Both the position numbers and the translations under genes were made by a program. Shown piece after piece: positions 47,421 to 56,910 of a stretch of 64,000 bases of DNA; position 1 is the stretch's first letter, and every line of letters begins with the position of its first letter. This DNA comes from Pelobates cultripes. Taxonomy: Eukaryota; Chordata; Amphibia; Anura; Pelobatidae. The stretch lies in assembly GCA_933207985.1 (NCBI GenBank), contig OW240916.1:137314832-137378831 (forward strand). Direction: 5' to 3'. The notes under the pieces are model-generated. The model was not told where the DNA came from. It worked only from the letters and a program-made list of their open reading frames with translations, and did no database searches.

Positions 47421-47588
47421 GCCGGCGCGCGAGGGAGCACTCTCTGTGTGCTTCCTCTTCAGCTCCCTCGCGCGCCGCGTACTGATGCCGGAGCCGGAAG
47501 ATGACGTCATCTTCCGGCTCCGGCATCAGTACGGTGCGCGAGGGAGCTGAAGAGGAAGCACGCAGAGAGTGCTCCCTCGCGCGCCGGC
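47421..47588. repeat. 168-bp palindrome centred on TGACGTCA
   Basis: Arms of about 84 bp around TGACGTCA (47502-47509); blocks GAGCCGGAAGATGACGTC, CGTACTGATGCCGGAGCC and AGCTCCCTCGCGCGCCG have complements on the other side. It resembles the palindrome at 285-385. Confidence 0.92.
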
Positions 47589-48181
47589 CGCCGGGTGTCA
47601 GCAGGGCCAGCCTCGGGGGGGCCCTCAGGTGGCCGGCTGCTGGGCCCCCCAGGAGAAGAGGTTGGCCCTGTGGGTACATACCGGGCCGCAGGACCCCCTG
47701 CGACCCGGTATGTACCCACTGAATGTGGGGCCCGGACGACCTGAGCAGTCCGGGCCCCCCAGGACCGCCGGGCCCATGACAACCGTTGCAGTTGTCATGC
47801 CCTGATGGCGGCCCTGATTGCGCCCATATACGACCCTTCTGGGAGACGACTCAGAAAATAATACAAGATATAACAGACGAGGCCCTACCACAGACACCAG
47901 CCGCCTTTCTCCTCCACCACACCACCATGCTGACACCGACGTATACCAGGTCAGTCATCCCGAGACTCCTTAATGCGGCCAAGGCAACGATCCCCATATT
48001 TTGGAGGCAGACATGTACACCACCCATGAGACGTTGGGTAGAGGAAGTGGAGGACATGAGAAAGTACGAAGACATGAAAGCAACCACCCCAAAACAAAGC
48101 GATAACTACATAAAACGCTGGTTCCACTGGCTCCGGAACATTAATTCGGACGACTTCCTACAACACATCACCAAACCATAA

Positions 48182-49328
48182 GCAGGAACGAGGAGGGAGA
48201 TGCAGACGGACCTAGAGGGACTCGAAGTGAGGCCCCGGGAGGCGACGAACCTGGAGCAGCGACGGGGGGCACGAACCCACCGACCCACGAGACCTCCCTC
48301 CCCACACCCCGACTTGCACACTAAATACAGGACAATGACCACGACCGCCTACTACGACCCAGACACACCAATGCACTATCATAACCGCATTCCAGTGGGA
48401 CCCAAGCATTGAGCTAGGAGAAAACACACCATCCACGGATATTTAACGTGCCATTAATATCGTAAAACATAAAACCGAGACCCACGGTCGTCCACATCAC
48501 CACACAAGATCCAACCACCGACCAATTACAAGACTCAACCCAGACAACCCACACAACCACAAGAGAACAGGGTACACACCAATGGCACTCAACCCTTAAA
48601 CAAAAGGACCATACCCATACAGTAACGCCTGATACCATACCGGACGACATCCCCCACAGACACCGAGACACGGGGAAGCAGGGGAAACACACACACGAAC
48701 AAACACCAAAAACTACACAACACTCACTACAGAAACCCATAGAGAGGGCCAAGCAACAGGCTAGCCATGCAATAAATAATTACCGACAGGGCTAAGACCT
48801 GAAATGCTATGAGAGAAGACACCAGCAGACCCCAAACCAACCAAACCCAACGAACGAACCACCAGGGCCCACAGCGCAATAAGTACTCCGATCGCCCTGG
48901 CTCACCCTGACAATTAATGACCTAATGATAACGACACCTAGGACTGCTACATTACACCCAACAGTGGCCCTCAAAAGGGATTAAACCCACGAGACCAAAC
49001 GCCTACTGATAAGGATCCCGGGGATCCATGCACTCGACACCACAGGCCTTCCAAACACTACATGCCGATCCACACATGACTATGTAAGAGATAACCACAG
49101 CTACATACCAAAATAGGCCAATGTTGAAAATAACCAAGCTAATACGCAGGTGGCACACAGAACACTACGACACGGTAAAGCATTGCTAAAAGTTAGCCTC
49201 TGCGTAGGCGCTTTTCCTACTACCTTTGTTACACAAGCAGAGCCTCTGCGCAGGCGATGATGCAGTAAAAGTTTGAATATGATGTATGTATGCCTAACCT
49301 ATGCAAATGTAATAAAAACAATTCAACA
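48182..49328 (+). other. L1 3' untranslated region
   Basis: C/A-rich non-coding sequence between the ORF2 stop and the 3' target duplication. It carries two CTCTGCG(C/T)AGGCG copies (about 49196-49210 and 49241-49256) and ends in a short A-rich tail rather than a pure poly(A). Confidence 0.7.
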
Positions 49329-49898
49329 CAATTGCTCATGGCAGCAAATTACCTTATTCCAGTATACTGGAAACAGGAAAAGATCCCCTCTATCAGGGAA
49401 TGGACCAACAGGGTAGAAAGTATTAAACAAATGGAAAGTATAACATATGCTTTATCAAAAAACTACATAACATTCACTCAACTATGGAGACCCTGATCAA
49501 TCTACTTCGGGGGAGCGAAGTGAGATTTGGGCAAAAGTAACAAAAATAGTACTGGGTACTGAGGACTACCCAAACATCACATGTAAAGCTCTTAAAGAGC
49601 AAGAATGTGGAGCATGATTTACACTATATATACTGTAGTTTATAATACATTCTCGGAGAAATACCTAATATTCAATATTCGTCAGCAATTGTATAATGAT
49701 TGTTCAATCCTCAATATTCGTCATCATCTGTATAATGATTATCGCTATATCTTGAAAATGTTATGCAACATTACCTGTTGAAGTCATATTGTCTATGTTT
49801 CAGATGTAATTATTGTATACACAACTATTGTTATGAAACTTGAAAATCAATAAAAAATCATTAAAAAAAAAGAAACATAGAATGCGATGGCAGGTAAG

Positions 49899-50809
49899 CA
49901 CGGCCATCTTTAACGCGGGGCAAACGGGGCAGCTGCCCCGGGCCCTGTCCCTGCTGGGGGGCCCAAAGCAGCTGCCCTGTTTGCTCTCTGGCCGCACACT
50001 ATGGAGGCCCATCGGATGGCTAATACACTTAGGGCCACCTGGTGGGCCTGTGTCCGCAGGGGCCCGGTCGGGCGCTCTGGCGCTTTAACAGCGTGACCGG
50101 GCCCTTGCTTTTCAGCAGCACTGGGAGGAATTGACAGCCGCGCGTCACTTCCTCCCACAGAAACAGGAGCCGCACGGGAGGAAGGAGCTGTTCCGGCGGG
50201 GGCCAGGCCGGGAGAGAGCGAGAGCTTAACTCCCAGCCACCCCAGCCAGCCCACTGGACCCCATGGGAAGCCACCCTCCAGGAAAAGGTAAGAAACTGGA
50301 GGGTGGTTATCAAATTTTGCATAAGTGTCTGAGTGTGTGTGTATGTGTGTGTGTCAGTATGAATGTGTGTATGTCTGTCTGTCAGTGTATGTCTGTCAGT
50401 GTATCTGTGTGTGTGAGAGTCTGTCAGTGTCAGTGTCTGTGTGGTTCAGTATTTATGTGTGTTTCAGTATGGCTGTCTGAGTGTCAAAATGTCTGTATGT
50501 GTGTATGTCTGTCAGTGTCTGTGTGTATGTGTGTTTCAGTATGTTCGTCTGTCCTGTGTGTATATGTGCCAGTATATCCATCAGTGTCTGTATGGTTCAG
50601 TATGTCTTTGTGTATGTGTGTCTCATTATGGCTGCCTGTGTGTGAGTCTGTGTCAGTACGTCTGTCAAAATGTGTCTCTGTATCTGTATGTTGTCCATTT
50701 GTGTTGGTGTGTGTATCTGTATGTGTCAGTGTGTGTACCTTTGTATCTGCATGTATGTCAGTGTTTGTATCTGTGTGTGTCTATGTGTGTGTCAGTGTAT
50801 CTATATGCA
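49899..50809. mobile_element. hAT-like composite running into the assembly gap
   Basis: Candidate left end CACGGCCATCTTTAACG at 49899, preceded by CAGGTAAG as a possible 8-bp duplication. The right end would lie in the gap, so it cannot be checked. The inside has a GC-rich part with inverted blocks (GGGCCCGGTC/GACCGGGCCC) and a TG/GTCTGTCAGT minisatellite (about 50320-50809), the same kind of cargo as the other hAT-like composites. Confidence 0.5.
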
Positions 50810-50909
50810 NNNNNNNNNNNNNNNNNNNNNNNNNNNNNNNNNNNNNNNNNNNNNNNNNNNNNNNNNNNNNNNNNNNNNNNNNNNNNNNNNNNNNNNNNNN
50901 NNNNNNNNN
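50810..50909. other. Assembly gap, 100 N
   Basis: One hundred N bases, a conventional fixed-length gap. It lies exactly between a TG minisatellite and the end of the inverted Penelope-like copy. Confidence 1.
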
Positions 50910-51267
50910 TGTGCTTATAATAAGTTCCAGTGGATGGATGAAAATTTCAGTACTTGGTGTCCATCTCTTACTGTTTATGGCACAGGAGTGAAAAAACAGG
51001 ATCTTCTAAAGTAGATGTGGATGTAGATGTAGTCTTGATTCAGTGGAAACCATGAAAGATAAAGAGAACACAAAAAATCCAATAGTGTAGATTGTCTGTA
51101 GATAACTGAGAGTATAGGAGAATAATAGGGAGGTAATACACTCACCTATTTCAGAGCACAAACTTGCTCTAGTGTGTTTGGCATTCAGTGGCGTTTGTCC
51201 CCCACTGGTTGGATATAGGTGAAGACAGTTCCTCCGTATGAGAAAAGGAATAAAAAACACAATATAG

Positions 51268-52788
51268 GGGGGCGGGGCCTGACCGCCATGCTGACCGGTC
51301 GCATTGCACAGAGGCTCTTGCTGATTTCCAGCTAAATGGCAGAAATACTACACTTACTGCCCGGAATCAGACGGAATAGCCCGTTAATGTGCGCAGGGGG
51401 AGGATGGCGCCACCGCAGACTCCGAGATCGGGAGTTTTGGGGCCCCGGCGGTACAAAACTTTGGAGCCTGCGGCCTACTCAGGACAGGAGTGGGGTGGAC
51501 GGCCGCTGCCCCGCTTGCAATCCTGACTGCCACACTAAAGCCCTGTGATACGCCTCGCAGGCCCCCGTCCCCCCCCCTTGGGCCGGGGGGGTTATCCCGG
51601 TCCCCACTGGAGGGAACCGAGGCCCTGCTACACACATCAGTGGGGAGTGCTTGGCACCAGGGACCATGTGCTATGCCACCAACATGGAAGCCTCAGAGCC
51701 CACACCAGGCGTGATAACACTCACTGCTAGCAGGCTGCATCAGAAACAGAGCCATTACAGTTTGCATCCCTGGATTATGGCAGTGTTCTTTCACTACCAG
51801 ACAGAGCAATCTCAACTTACCTAGCCTCCGTGCACAGAGCCTGGGCCTGGTACCCACGACGGCCTTCCTGGGCTTTGAGCGCCTAAAGAACATTCCTTGA
51901 CCCGCAGCCCTACTCCTGGATGGAACACACGGGCCAGGAATCACGTTGCCGGCCATTAATTGTACCGGAACCGAGGTTGCAAGCGGTCCGCTCAGACGGC
52001 GCAGAGTGGCATCTACAGGTCTCACCCTCACATCAAGATCCAGATCACACTATACACAGATCGGCGGCAGGACCATTACACATCCAGGCGATCTGGCAAG
52101 CCTGACAACATACCGTCTCCAGCAGCGTGGCTTTCCCAATGAGACTCCAGTGGTGTTCTTTCGTTTCTTCACTTAAGCTGAACTGGTCACTATCTTGATT
52201 ACATTAATTTGTGGTTGTTAGAACGGGCATCAAAGCATATTAATGGGCATCTTTCATGTCTTAGTAATGAAAATCTGTGCTCTCAGCTAAATTCACATAG
52301 TAACATATACAGCACTCACCATTGTATATTGTAAATGTCTAATTACTCGACACTGCAACTTAGCCCTGCACAGAGGTAGCACATCATTGTATAGCATGTC
52401 AACGTTTATCAGCTAGCACAGCATACACTTTACGCTGTCAGCCTTGGCGACACTAATCTTAGCATGCCTAGCCGGCCATGCCACCCAAGTTTACTATTTA
52501 GCAGACTCCCATACCTCATATGTGCACTCCTAACAGTACTTGTTGTAAGCTTAAATCGAATGTCCTGCTACGTTCTTCTAGACAATAATGATGATATATA
52601 CCAACTGAGACATGACTGCCTAGCCTAAACCTAGCGTGTTTTACCCTCTCCAAAAAAAAAAAGTGCTGTTTCTGCAAATGTCATACCAATGCTTGTTATC
52701 GTGTTTCACACTGACCGCTTACTAATGTTGTTGTGACATTGTGAGCATACCTGTATTCTTTCAAAAGCACATCAAAAAAAAAAAAAAA
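51268..52788 (+). mobile_element. 1.5-kb L1-like non-autonomous retroposon with poly(A) tail
   Basis: Begins GGGGGCGGGGCCTGACC, like the 5' end of the L1 at 36292, and ends in an A-run at 52774-52788. AAAAAACACAATATAG flanks it at 51252-51267 and 52789-52804; the target is continuous in copies B and C. No long reading frame. The segment near 52715-52765 resembles L1 3' ends. It is best read as an internally deleted L1 derivative mobilised in trans. Confidence 0.75.
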
Positions 52789-52844
52789 AAAAAACACAAT
52801 ATAGTGCTCACTGGATAAATAAAATGAATAAAATAAAAGAATAA

Positions 52845-52920
52845 AAAATACTCACATTGAGATGAGCAGAATAAAACTGCTCAGTATACTCGCATAAGTG
52901 GTACAATCCCCACCTAGGAT
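52845..52920 (-). promoter_or_regulatory. Conserved hairpins and splice-donor-like site, copy A
   Basis: In sense direction: GTGGGGATTGTACCAC hairpin, GAGCAG-loop-CTGCTC hairpin, then AATGTGAGTA, a consensus-like 5' splice site. Copies B (57060-57135) and C (62275-62345) are the same. Diverged copies at 33.4-33.9 kb keep the order with different paired bases. Confidence 0.5.
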
Positions 52921-53066
52921 TCTTGGTTGTATGTAGACTCCAAGGTAAAGAGTGATCAGGTACCAGGAAATAAATAAAATAATTATTAAAAAAAAAGGAG
53001 ATATATGGCAAAGTTATAATAAAAAGCCAATATTCCTTTATTAATACAGTAAAAAATATATATAAT

Positions 53067-53107
53067 AGCCAAAACGCGTTTCGCCACACAGGGCTTTATC
53101 AACTGGC
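53067..53107 (-). ncRNA. Hammerhead-like motif in Penelope-like terminal region, copy A
   Basis: In sense direction the segment reads TTGATAA-AGCC-loop-GGC-GAAAC-GCG, close to the hammerhead core (CTGATGA, stem II, GAAA). Penelope-like elements are known to carry hammerhead ribozymes. The first core block has two changes and no clear stem I or cleavage site was found, so it may be degenerate. Confidence 0.35.
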
Positions 53108-53934
53108 AATAGTAAAAAACAACCTGGTACATGGATACTTATATAAACTTAGATAAAACATGTTAATTCAAATTTTGGCGCCAAAATGACGTCATCAATA
53201 CAATTGATAATAATGTAAAAGTGTAAAATCATAAGAGGAAAGATACATGATGTTTGTAAAACAATATATATATTGATAGTTTAAATATAATGATAAAACG
53301 AGTAATATAAATGAGCATATAAAGAAAACTAAAAGAGTCATGTGATCGCAATATAACGCGATCACATGATGTATTAGTGCAGGCTGGGAAATGTAGTGAG
53401 CGGTCACGTGGTCGCGAACCTCCGCGACCACGTGATAAGCTGCTCGCATAGAAGGGAAGGCGGCAGTTCAGACGGAGGTCGGCATAATACAACACGCCTC
53501 CGTCTGACGTCAGCCTAGGGGGCGGCAACATCCGCCGCAAATACCCTTGGGACATGTAGTGATTCGGACGGAGGCTAACACAAAGAGGCACGCCTCCGTC
53601 CGACATCACCGAAAAGGGGGCGGGGAAAGGTGCCGCTCGCAATAATCTTACACCAAATAGTTACACAGAAACATTTGTTCCTAGTGATCTGCTGTAACAT
53701 GCCACTAGAAAAAAGGGTAAAATAAAATAAATAAAAAGTTAAAATTGTAGTTTGCACTCTCATCATTCTCTGGTGTTATTACAGAGTATAGTAAAAATAA
53801 AAGTAAATAAATACATCAATTAAGAGCCCTATATAGAACTGGCATGGTACTAAGGCCATAAATTATACAAAGCTATGTGTGAGAGAGAAAAATATATATA
53901 TATAAATAAATTAATTATTTTTAGAAGAGTTTTT

Positions 53935-54841
53935 TTATAAAAAATTAAAAAGGTCAAATTCAGCATTTAAACCCTCAGGACAGAGGGTTTTGAGTTGAAA
54001 AACCCAATACATTTCCCTTTTTCCTAAAGCTTTAGTTATATCTCCACCTCTCCATGGGAGGGTAACTTGTTCAATCCCAATTACTTTTAGAAGAGTAGGG
54101 TCTTTATTGTGTATAAGAAAGTGCTTAGAAACTGAGTGATTTTCAAAACCTCTTCTAATATTACAGCAATGTTCTGCCAATCTTACTTTTAGGCATCTTT
54201 TAGTCATGCCCACATACTGAAGTCCACATGGGCATTCCAATAAATATATAACATTTTTGGTATTACAACCTATAAATTCTTTAATTGTATAGGAAGTTTT
54301 AGTTATATTAGAGGAAAAGTGGATAGTTTTAGAGTTTGTAATTTTCTTTGTAGTTCTACACACAATACATTTATTGCACTTAAAACAACCTTTTGGCCTA
54401 GATAAAAAGTTTTTATTCTGTGATACATTCTCTTTCGTATAATTCTTAGTAAGAATTGTTCTAAAGTTAGGAGCTCCTCTGAACACAACATTTGGTTTAT
54501 CTGGGATATAATCTTTTAAAAGATTATCCTGTTTTAGAATATGCCAGTGTTTGTTTAGAATTTTTTTTAAAATGTTATTCTTATTATTAAAATCCAATAT
54601 AATAGGTAATTGAGGGGGGTCTGCTTTTTTAACTTTGCATTCGAGAAGATCCTTCCTTTCCTTCATTTTTACTGCCTCCAAGGCTGTGTTTAACTTCTCT
54701 GCTTCATAATTTTTATCTAAAAACATATTTCTTAATGAGGTGGACTGAACATTAAAATCAGCATCTTGAGAACAATTTCGGTGTAGGCGGAGAAATTGGC
54801 TTTTTGGGATACCGTCCAACCAGGGTTTGTGATGACAGCTA
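53935..54841 (-). pseudogene. Penelope-like RT C-terminus plus GIY-YIG endonuclease, copy A
   Basis: One open frame of about 300 codons ending at 53935, truncated at the N-terminal side by the inverted junction, so the RT catalytic part is absent. From the N-side: thumb region (KPWLDGIPKSQFLRLHRN), linker (KHWHILKQDNLLKDYIPDKP), Cys-rich motif CFKCNKCIVC, then the GIY-YIG-type nuclease: NVIYLLECPCGLQYVGMTKR, the Arg/Glu block VRLAEHCCNIRRG, and KREMYWVFQL. It ends in a complete FDLFNFL tail. This is the best-preserved endonuclease in the window. PLE endonucleases nick the target to prime reverse transcription. Confidence 0.93.
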
Positions 54842-55424
54842 TTTGTTCATGGCCGACTGGGAAGCCTCGGCAGTTTGGGGTGACCATGACTGGCGGGCAA
54901 ACTTGGTTTCCTATTTCCGCTATATTGACGATTTGTTTTTTATTTGGCAAGGTTCTGAAACCTCTTTAAAGCAGTTTTTAGAATTTTTAAATACAAACGA
55001 CAGAGGCATAGTTTTATCTTCAGATTTTAGCAGAACGTCAGTTAATTTTTTGGATTTAAATATTTTTATTAAAGATGGTTGCATCCAAACTAAAACTTTT
55101 TTTAAAGAGGTCTGTACCAATACGATTATTGATCAAACTAGCTGTCATCACAAACCCTGGTTGGACGGTATCCCAAAAAGCCAATTTCTCCGCCTACACC
55201 GAAATTGTTCTCAAGATGCTGATTTTAATGTTCAGTCCACCTCATTAAGAAATATGTTTTTAGATAAAAATTATGAAGCAGAGAAGTTAAACACAGCCTT
55301 GGAGGCAGTAAAAATGAAGGAAAGGAAGGATCTTCTCGAATACAAAGTTAAAAAAGCAGACCCCCCTCAATTACCTATTATATTGGATTTTAATAATAAG
55401 AATAAAATTTTAAAAAAATTCTAA
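54841..55424 (+). pseudogene. Penelope-like RT C-terminal half, copy B
   Basis: Begins inside the RT just before FMADWEASAVWGDHDWRANL and includes the catalytic FRYIDDLFFIWQG block and the thumb. The frame ends at a TAA (55422-55424) caused by a 7-A run, one A fewer than in copy A. N-terminal RT motifs are missing through the truncation. Confidence 0.92.
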
Positions 55425-56044
55425 ACAAACACTGGCATATTCTAAAACAGGATAATCTTTTAAAAGATTATATCCCAGATAAACCAAATGTTGTGTTCAG
55501 AGGAGCTCCTAACTTTAGAACAATTCTTACTAAGAATTATACGAAAGAGAATGTATCACAGAATAAAAACTTTTTATCTAGGCCAAAAGGTTGTTTTAAG
55601 TGCAATAAATGTATTGTGTGTAGAACTACAAAGAAAATTACAAACTCTAAAACTATCCACTTTTCCTCTAATATAACTAAAACTTCCTATACAATTAAAG
55701 AATTTATAGGTTGTAATACCAAAAATGTTATATATTTATTGGAATGCCCATGTGAACTTCAGTATGTGGGCATGACTAAAAGATGCCTAAAAGTAAGATT
55801 GGCAGAACATTGCCGTAATATTAGAAGAGGTTTTGAAAATCACTCAGTTTCTAAGCACTTTCTTATACACAATAAAGACCCTACTCTTCTAAAAGTAATT
55901 GGGATTGAACAAGTTACCCTCCCATGGAGAGGTGGAGATATAACTAAAGCTTTAGGAAAAAGGGAAATGTATTGGGTTTTTCAACTCAAAACCCTCTGTC
56001 CTGAGGGTTTAAATGCTGAATTTGACCTTTTTAATTTTTTATAA
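55421..56044 (+). pseudogene. Penelope-like GIY-YIG endonuclease, copy B
   Basis: Continues in the shifted frame after the 7-A run: linker, CFKCNKCIVC, NVIYLLECPCELQYVGMTKR (Gly to Glu compared with copy A), LAEHCRNIRRG, and the complete C-terminus with stop at 56044. The endonuclease itself is intact; it is separated from the RT only by the frameshift. Confidence 0.92.
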
Positions 56045-56359
56045 AAAAACTCTTCTAAAAATAATTAATTTATTTATATATTTTTTTTTTCTCTCTCACA
56101 CATAGCTTTGTATAATTTATGGCCTTAGTACCATGCCAGTTCTATATAGGGCTCTTAATTGATGTATTTATTTACTTTTATTTTTACTATACTCTGTAAT
56201 AACACCAGAGAATGATGAGAGTGCAAACTACAATTTTAACTTTTTATTTATTTTATTTTACCCTTTTTTCTAGTGGCATGTTACAGCAGATCACTAGGAA
56301 CAAATGTTTCTGTGTAACTATTTGGTGTAAGATTATTGCGAGCGGCACCTTTCCCCTAC

Positions 56360-56645
56360 CCCTTTTCGGTGATGTCGGACGGAGGCGTGCCTCTTTGTGT
56401 TAGCCTCCGTCCGAATCACTACATGTCCCAAGGGTATTTGCGGCGGATGTTGCCGCCCCCTAGGCTGACGTCAGACGGAGGCGTGTTGTATTATGCCGAC
56501 CTCCGTCTGAACTGCCGCCTTCCCTTCTATGCGAGCAGCTTATCACGTGGTCGCGGAGGTTCGCGACCACGTGACCGCTCACTACATTTCCCAGCCTGCA
56601 CTAATACATCATGTGATCGCGTTATATTGCGATCACATGACTCTT
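56360..56645 (+). repeat. Row of four GC-rich hairpins in the PLE 3' region, copy B
   Basis: Consecutive inverted repeats: CGGACGGAGGCG.../...GCCTCCGTCCG; CAGACGGAGGCG.../...GACCTCCGTCTG; TCACGTGGTCGCG/CGCGACCACGTGA; and CATGTGATCGCG/CGCGATCACATG-like. They are also present in copies A (53335-53620) and C (61574-61858). Confidence 0.85.
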
Positions 56646-56871
56646 TTAGTTTTCTTTATATGCTCATTTATATTACTCGTTTTATCATTATATTTAAACT
56701 ATCAATATATATATTGTTTTACAAACATCATGTATCTTTCCTCTTATGATTTCACACTTTTACATTATTATCAATTGTATTGATGACGTCATTTTGGCGC
56801 CAAAATTTGAATTAACATGTTTTATCTAAGTTTATATAAGTATCCATGTACCAGGTTGTTTTTTACTATTG

Positions 56872-56910
56872 CCAGTTGATAAAGCCCTGTGTGGCGAAAC
56901 GCGTTTTGGC
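56872..56910 (+). ncRNA. Hammerhead-like motif, copy B
   Basis: Same sequence as in copies A and C: GCCAGTTGATAAAGCC, loop, GGCGAAACGCG. See copy A for reservations. Confidence 0.35.

Larger units (their letters stand above)
43750..47816. mobile_element. 4-kb hAT composite inside L1 ORF2
   Basis: Ends CAGGGCTGCCATCAG and CTGATGGCGGCCCTG (14 of 15 inverted) with an exact 8-bp duplication ATTGCGCC at 43742-43749 and 47817-47824. Inside, 43844 onward begins CAGGGCCGGTGCAAGG, a second hAT-type left end homologous to the element at 28182; its own right end was not found. It also contains a TTAA element (44026-46145), TG and pyrimidine minisatellites and a long palindrome. No transposase. Confidence 0.93.
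40150..48181 (+). pseudogene. L1 ORF2 (endonuclease-RT) with frameshifts and a 4-kb hAT insertion
   Basis: Coding pieces: 40150-40890, 40868-41164, 41137-43752 (TAA at 43267-43269) and 47817-48181. The first ATG in frame is at 40276. Endonuclease blocks are all present: VSYNVHGLN, FLQEAHLQE, GGDLNLT and WSDHCPI. RT blocks: LLPKEGKDP, DQTGFIPGRE, STDTEKAFDRVDW, NGTRQSCPLSPLLFAL and the catalytic AYADDLLF. The C-terminal Cys motif CWRCEEAVDTFKHIWWDC ends at the hAT insertion, and the frame resumes after it with HIRPFWE and ends TAA 48179-48181. Frameshifts are near 40870 and in a G-run at 41141-41149. Confidence 0.93.
36292..49328 (+). mobile_element. Near full-length L1 LINE with 16-bp target duplication
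   Basis: Starts GGGGCGTGCCCAGCAGCC and ends AATAAAAACAATTCAACA. CAATTGCTCATGGCAG is duplicated exactly at 36276-36291 and 49329-49344. It contains ORF1 (36401-37411), a spacer with a solo LTR (38214-39233), ORF2 (about 40150-48181) interrupted by a hAT composite (43750-47816), and a 3' UTR (48182-49328). Without the insertions it is about 7.9 kb. It belongs to the L1/Tx1 group. Stops and frameshifts make this copy inactive. Confidence 0.92.
35919..49496 (+). pseudogene. L1 ORF2 C-terminus split by a nested L1
   Basis: Coding pieces are 35919-36291 and 49345-49496. The first has NICWRCGQGEANPTHIWWQ (the Cys-His C-terminal motif of L1 ORF2) and ends in SQLLMA. The second continues with ANYLIPVYWKQEKIPSIREW and ends at TGA 49494-49496. 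Both pieces stay in one frame once the inserted L1 and one copy of its duplication are set aside. Only about the last 170 residues of ORF2 were ever present in this truncated copy. Confidence 0.88.
35886..49871 (+). mobile_element. 5'-truncated L1, host of the large nested L1
   Basis: Only the ORF2 C-terminus and 3' UTR remain, split by the L1 at 36292-49328. The 3' end is AATCAATAAAAAATC with an A-run (49844-49871). GAAACATAGAA at 35875-35885 and 49872-49882 is a possible 11-bp target duplication, which would put the 5' truncation at 35886. Confidence 0.75.
50910..54841 (-). mobile_element. Penelope-like element, inverted partial copy A
   Basis: Reverse complement of copies B and C from the RT C-terminus to the 3' terminal region. 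It is joined head-to-head to copy B at 54841. The left end is lost in the gap. A poly(A) retroposon (51268-52788) interrupts it. It keeps an 8-A run at the RT/endonuclease linker where copies B and C have 7, so its frame is open there. Confidence 0.93.

Noticed and set aside
46607..47550. Pro/Ser/Leu-rich frames of about 300 codons in three phases
   Set aside because: TG and CT-rich minisatellites followed by a palindrome; all three plus-strand frames are open together.
50263..51014. 242-codon Cys/Val/Ser-rich frame
   Set aside because: TG minisatellite continuing through 100 N bases of an assembly gap.
53335..53445. tRNA-like cloverleaf from the GC-rich hairpins
   Set aside because: The hairpins do not form the expected arm lengths and there are no A/B box promoter sequences that I could recognise.
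54303..54491. 62-codon frame repeated in PLE copies A, B and C
   Set aside because: Shadow of the endonuclease linker in another phase.
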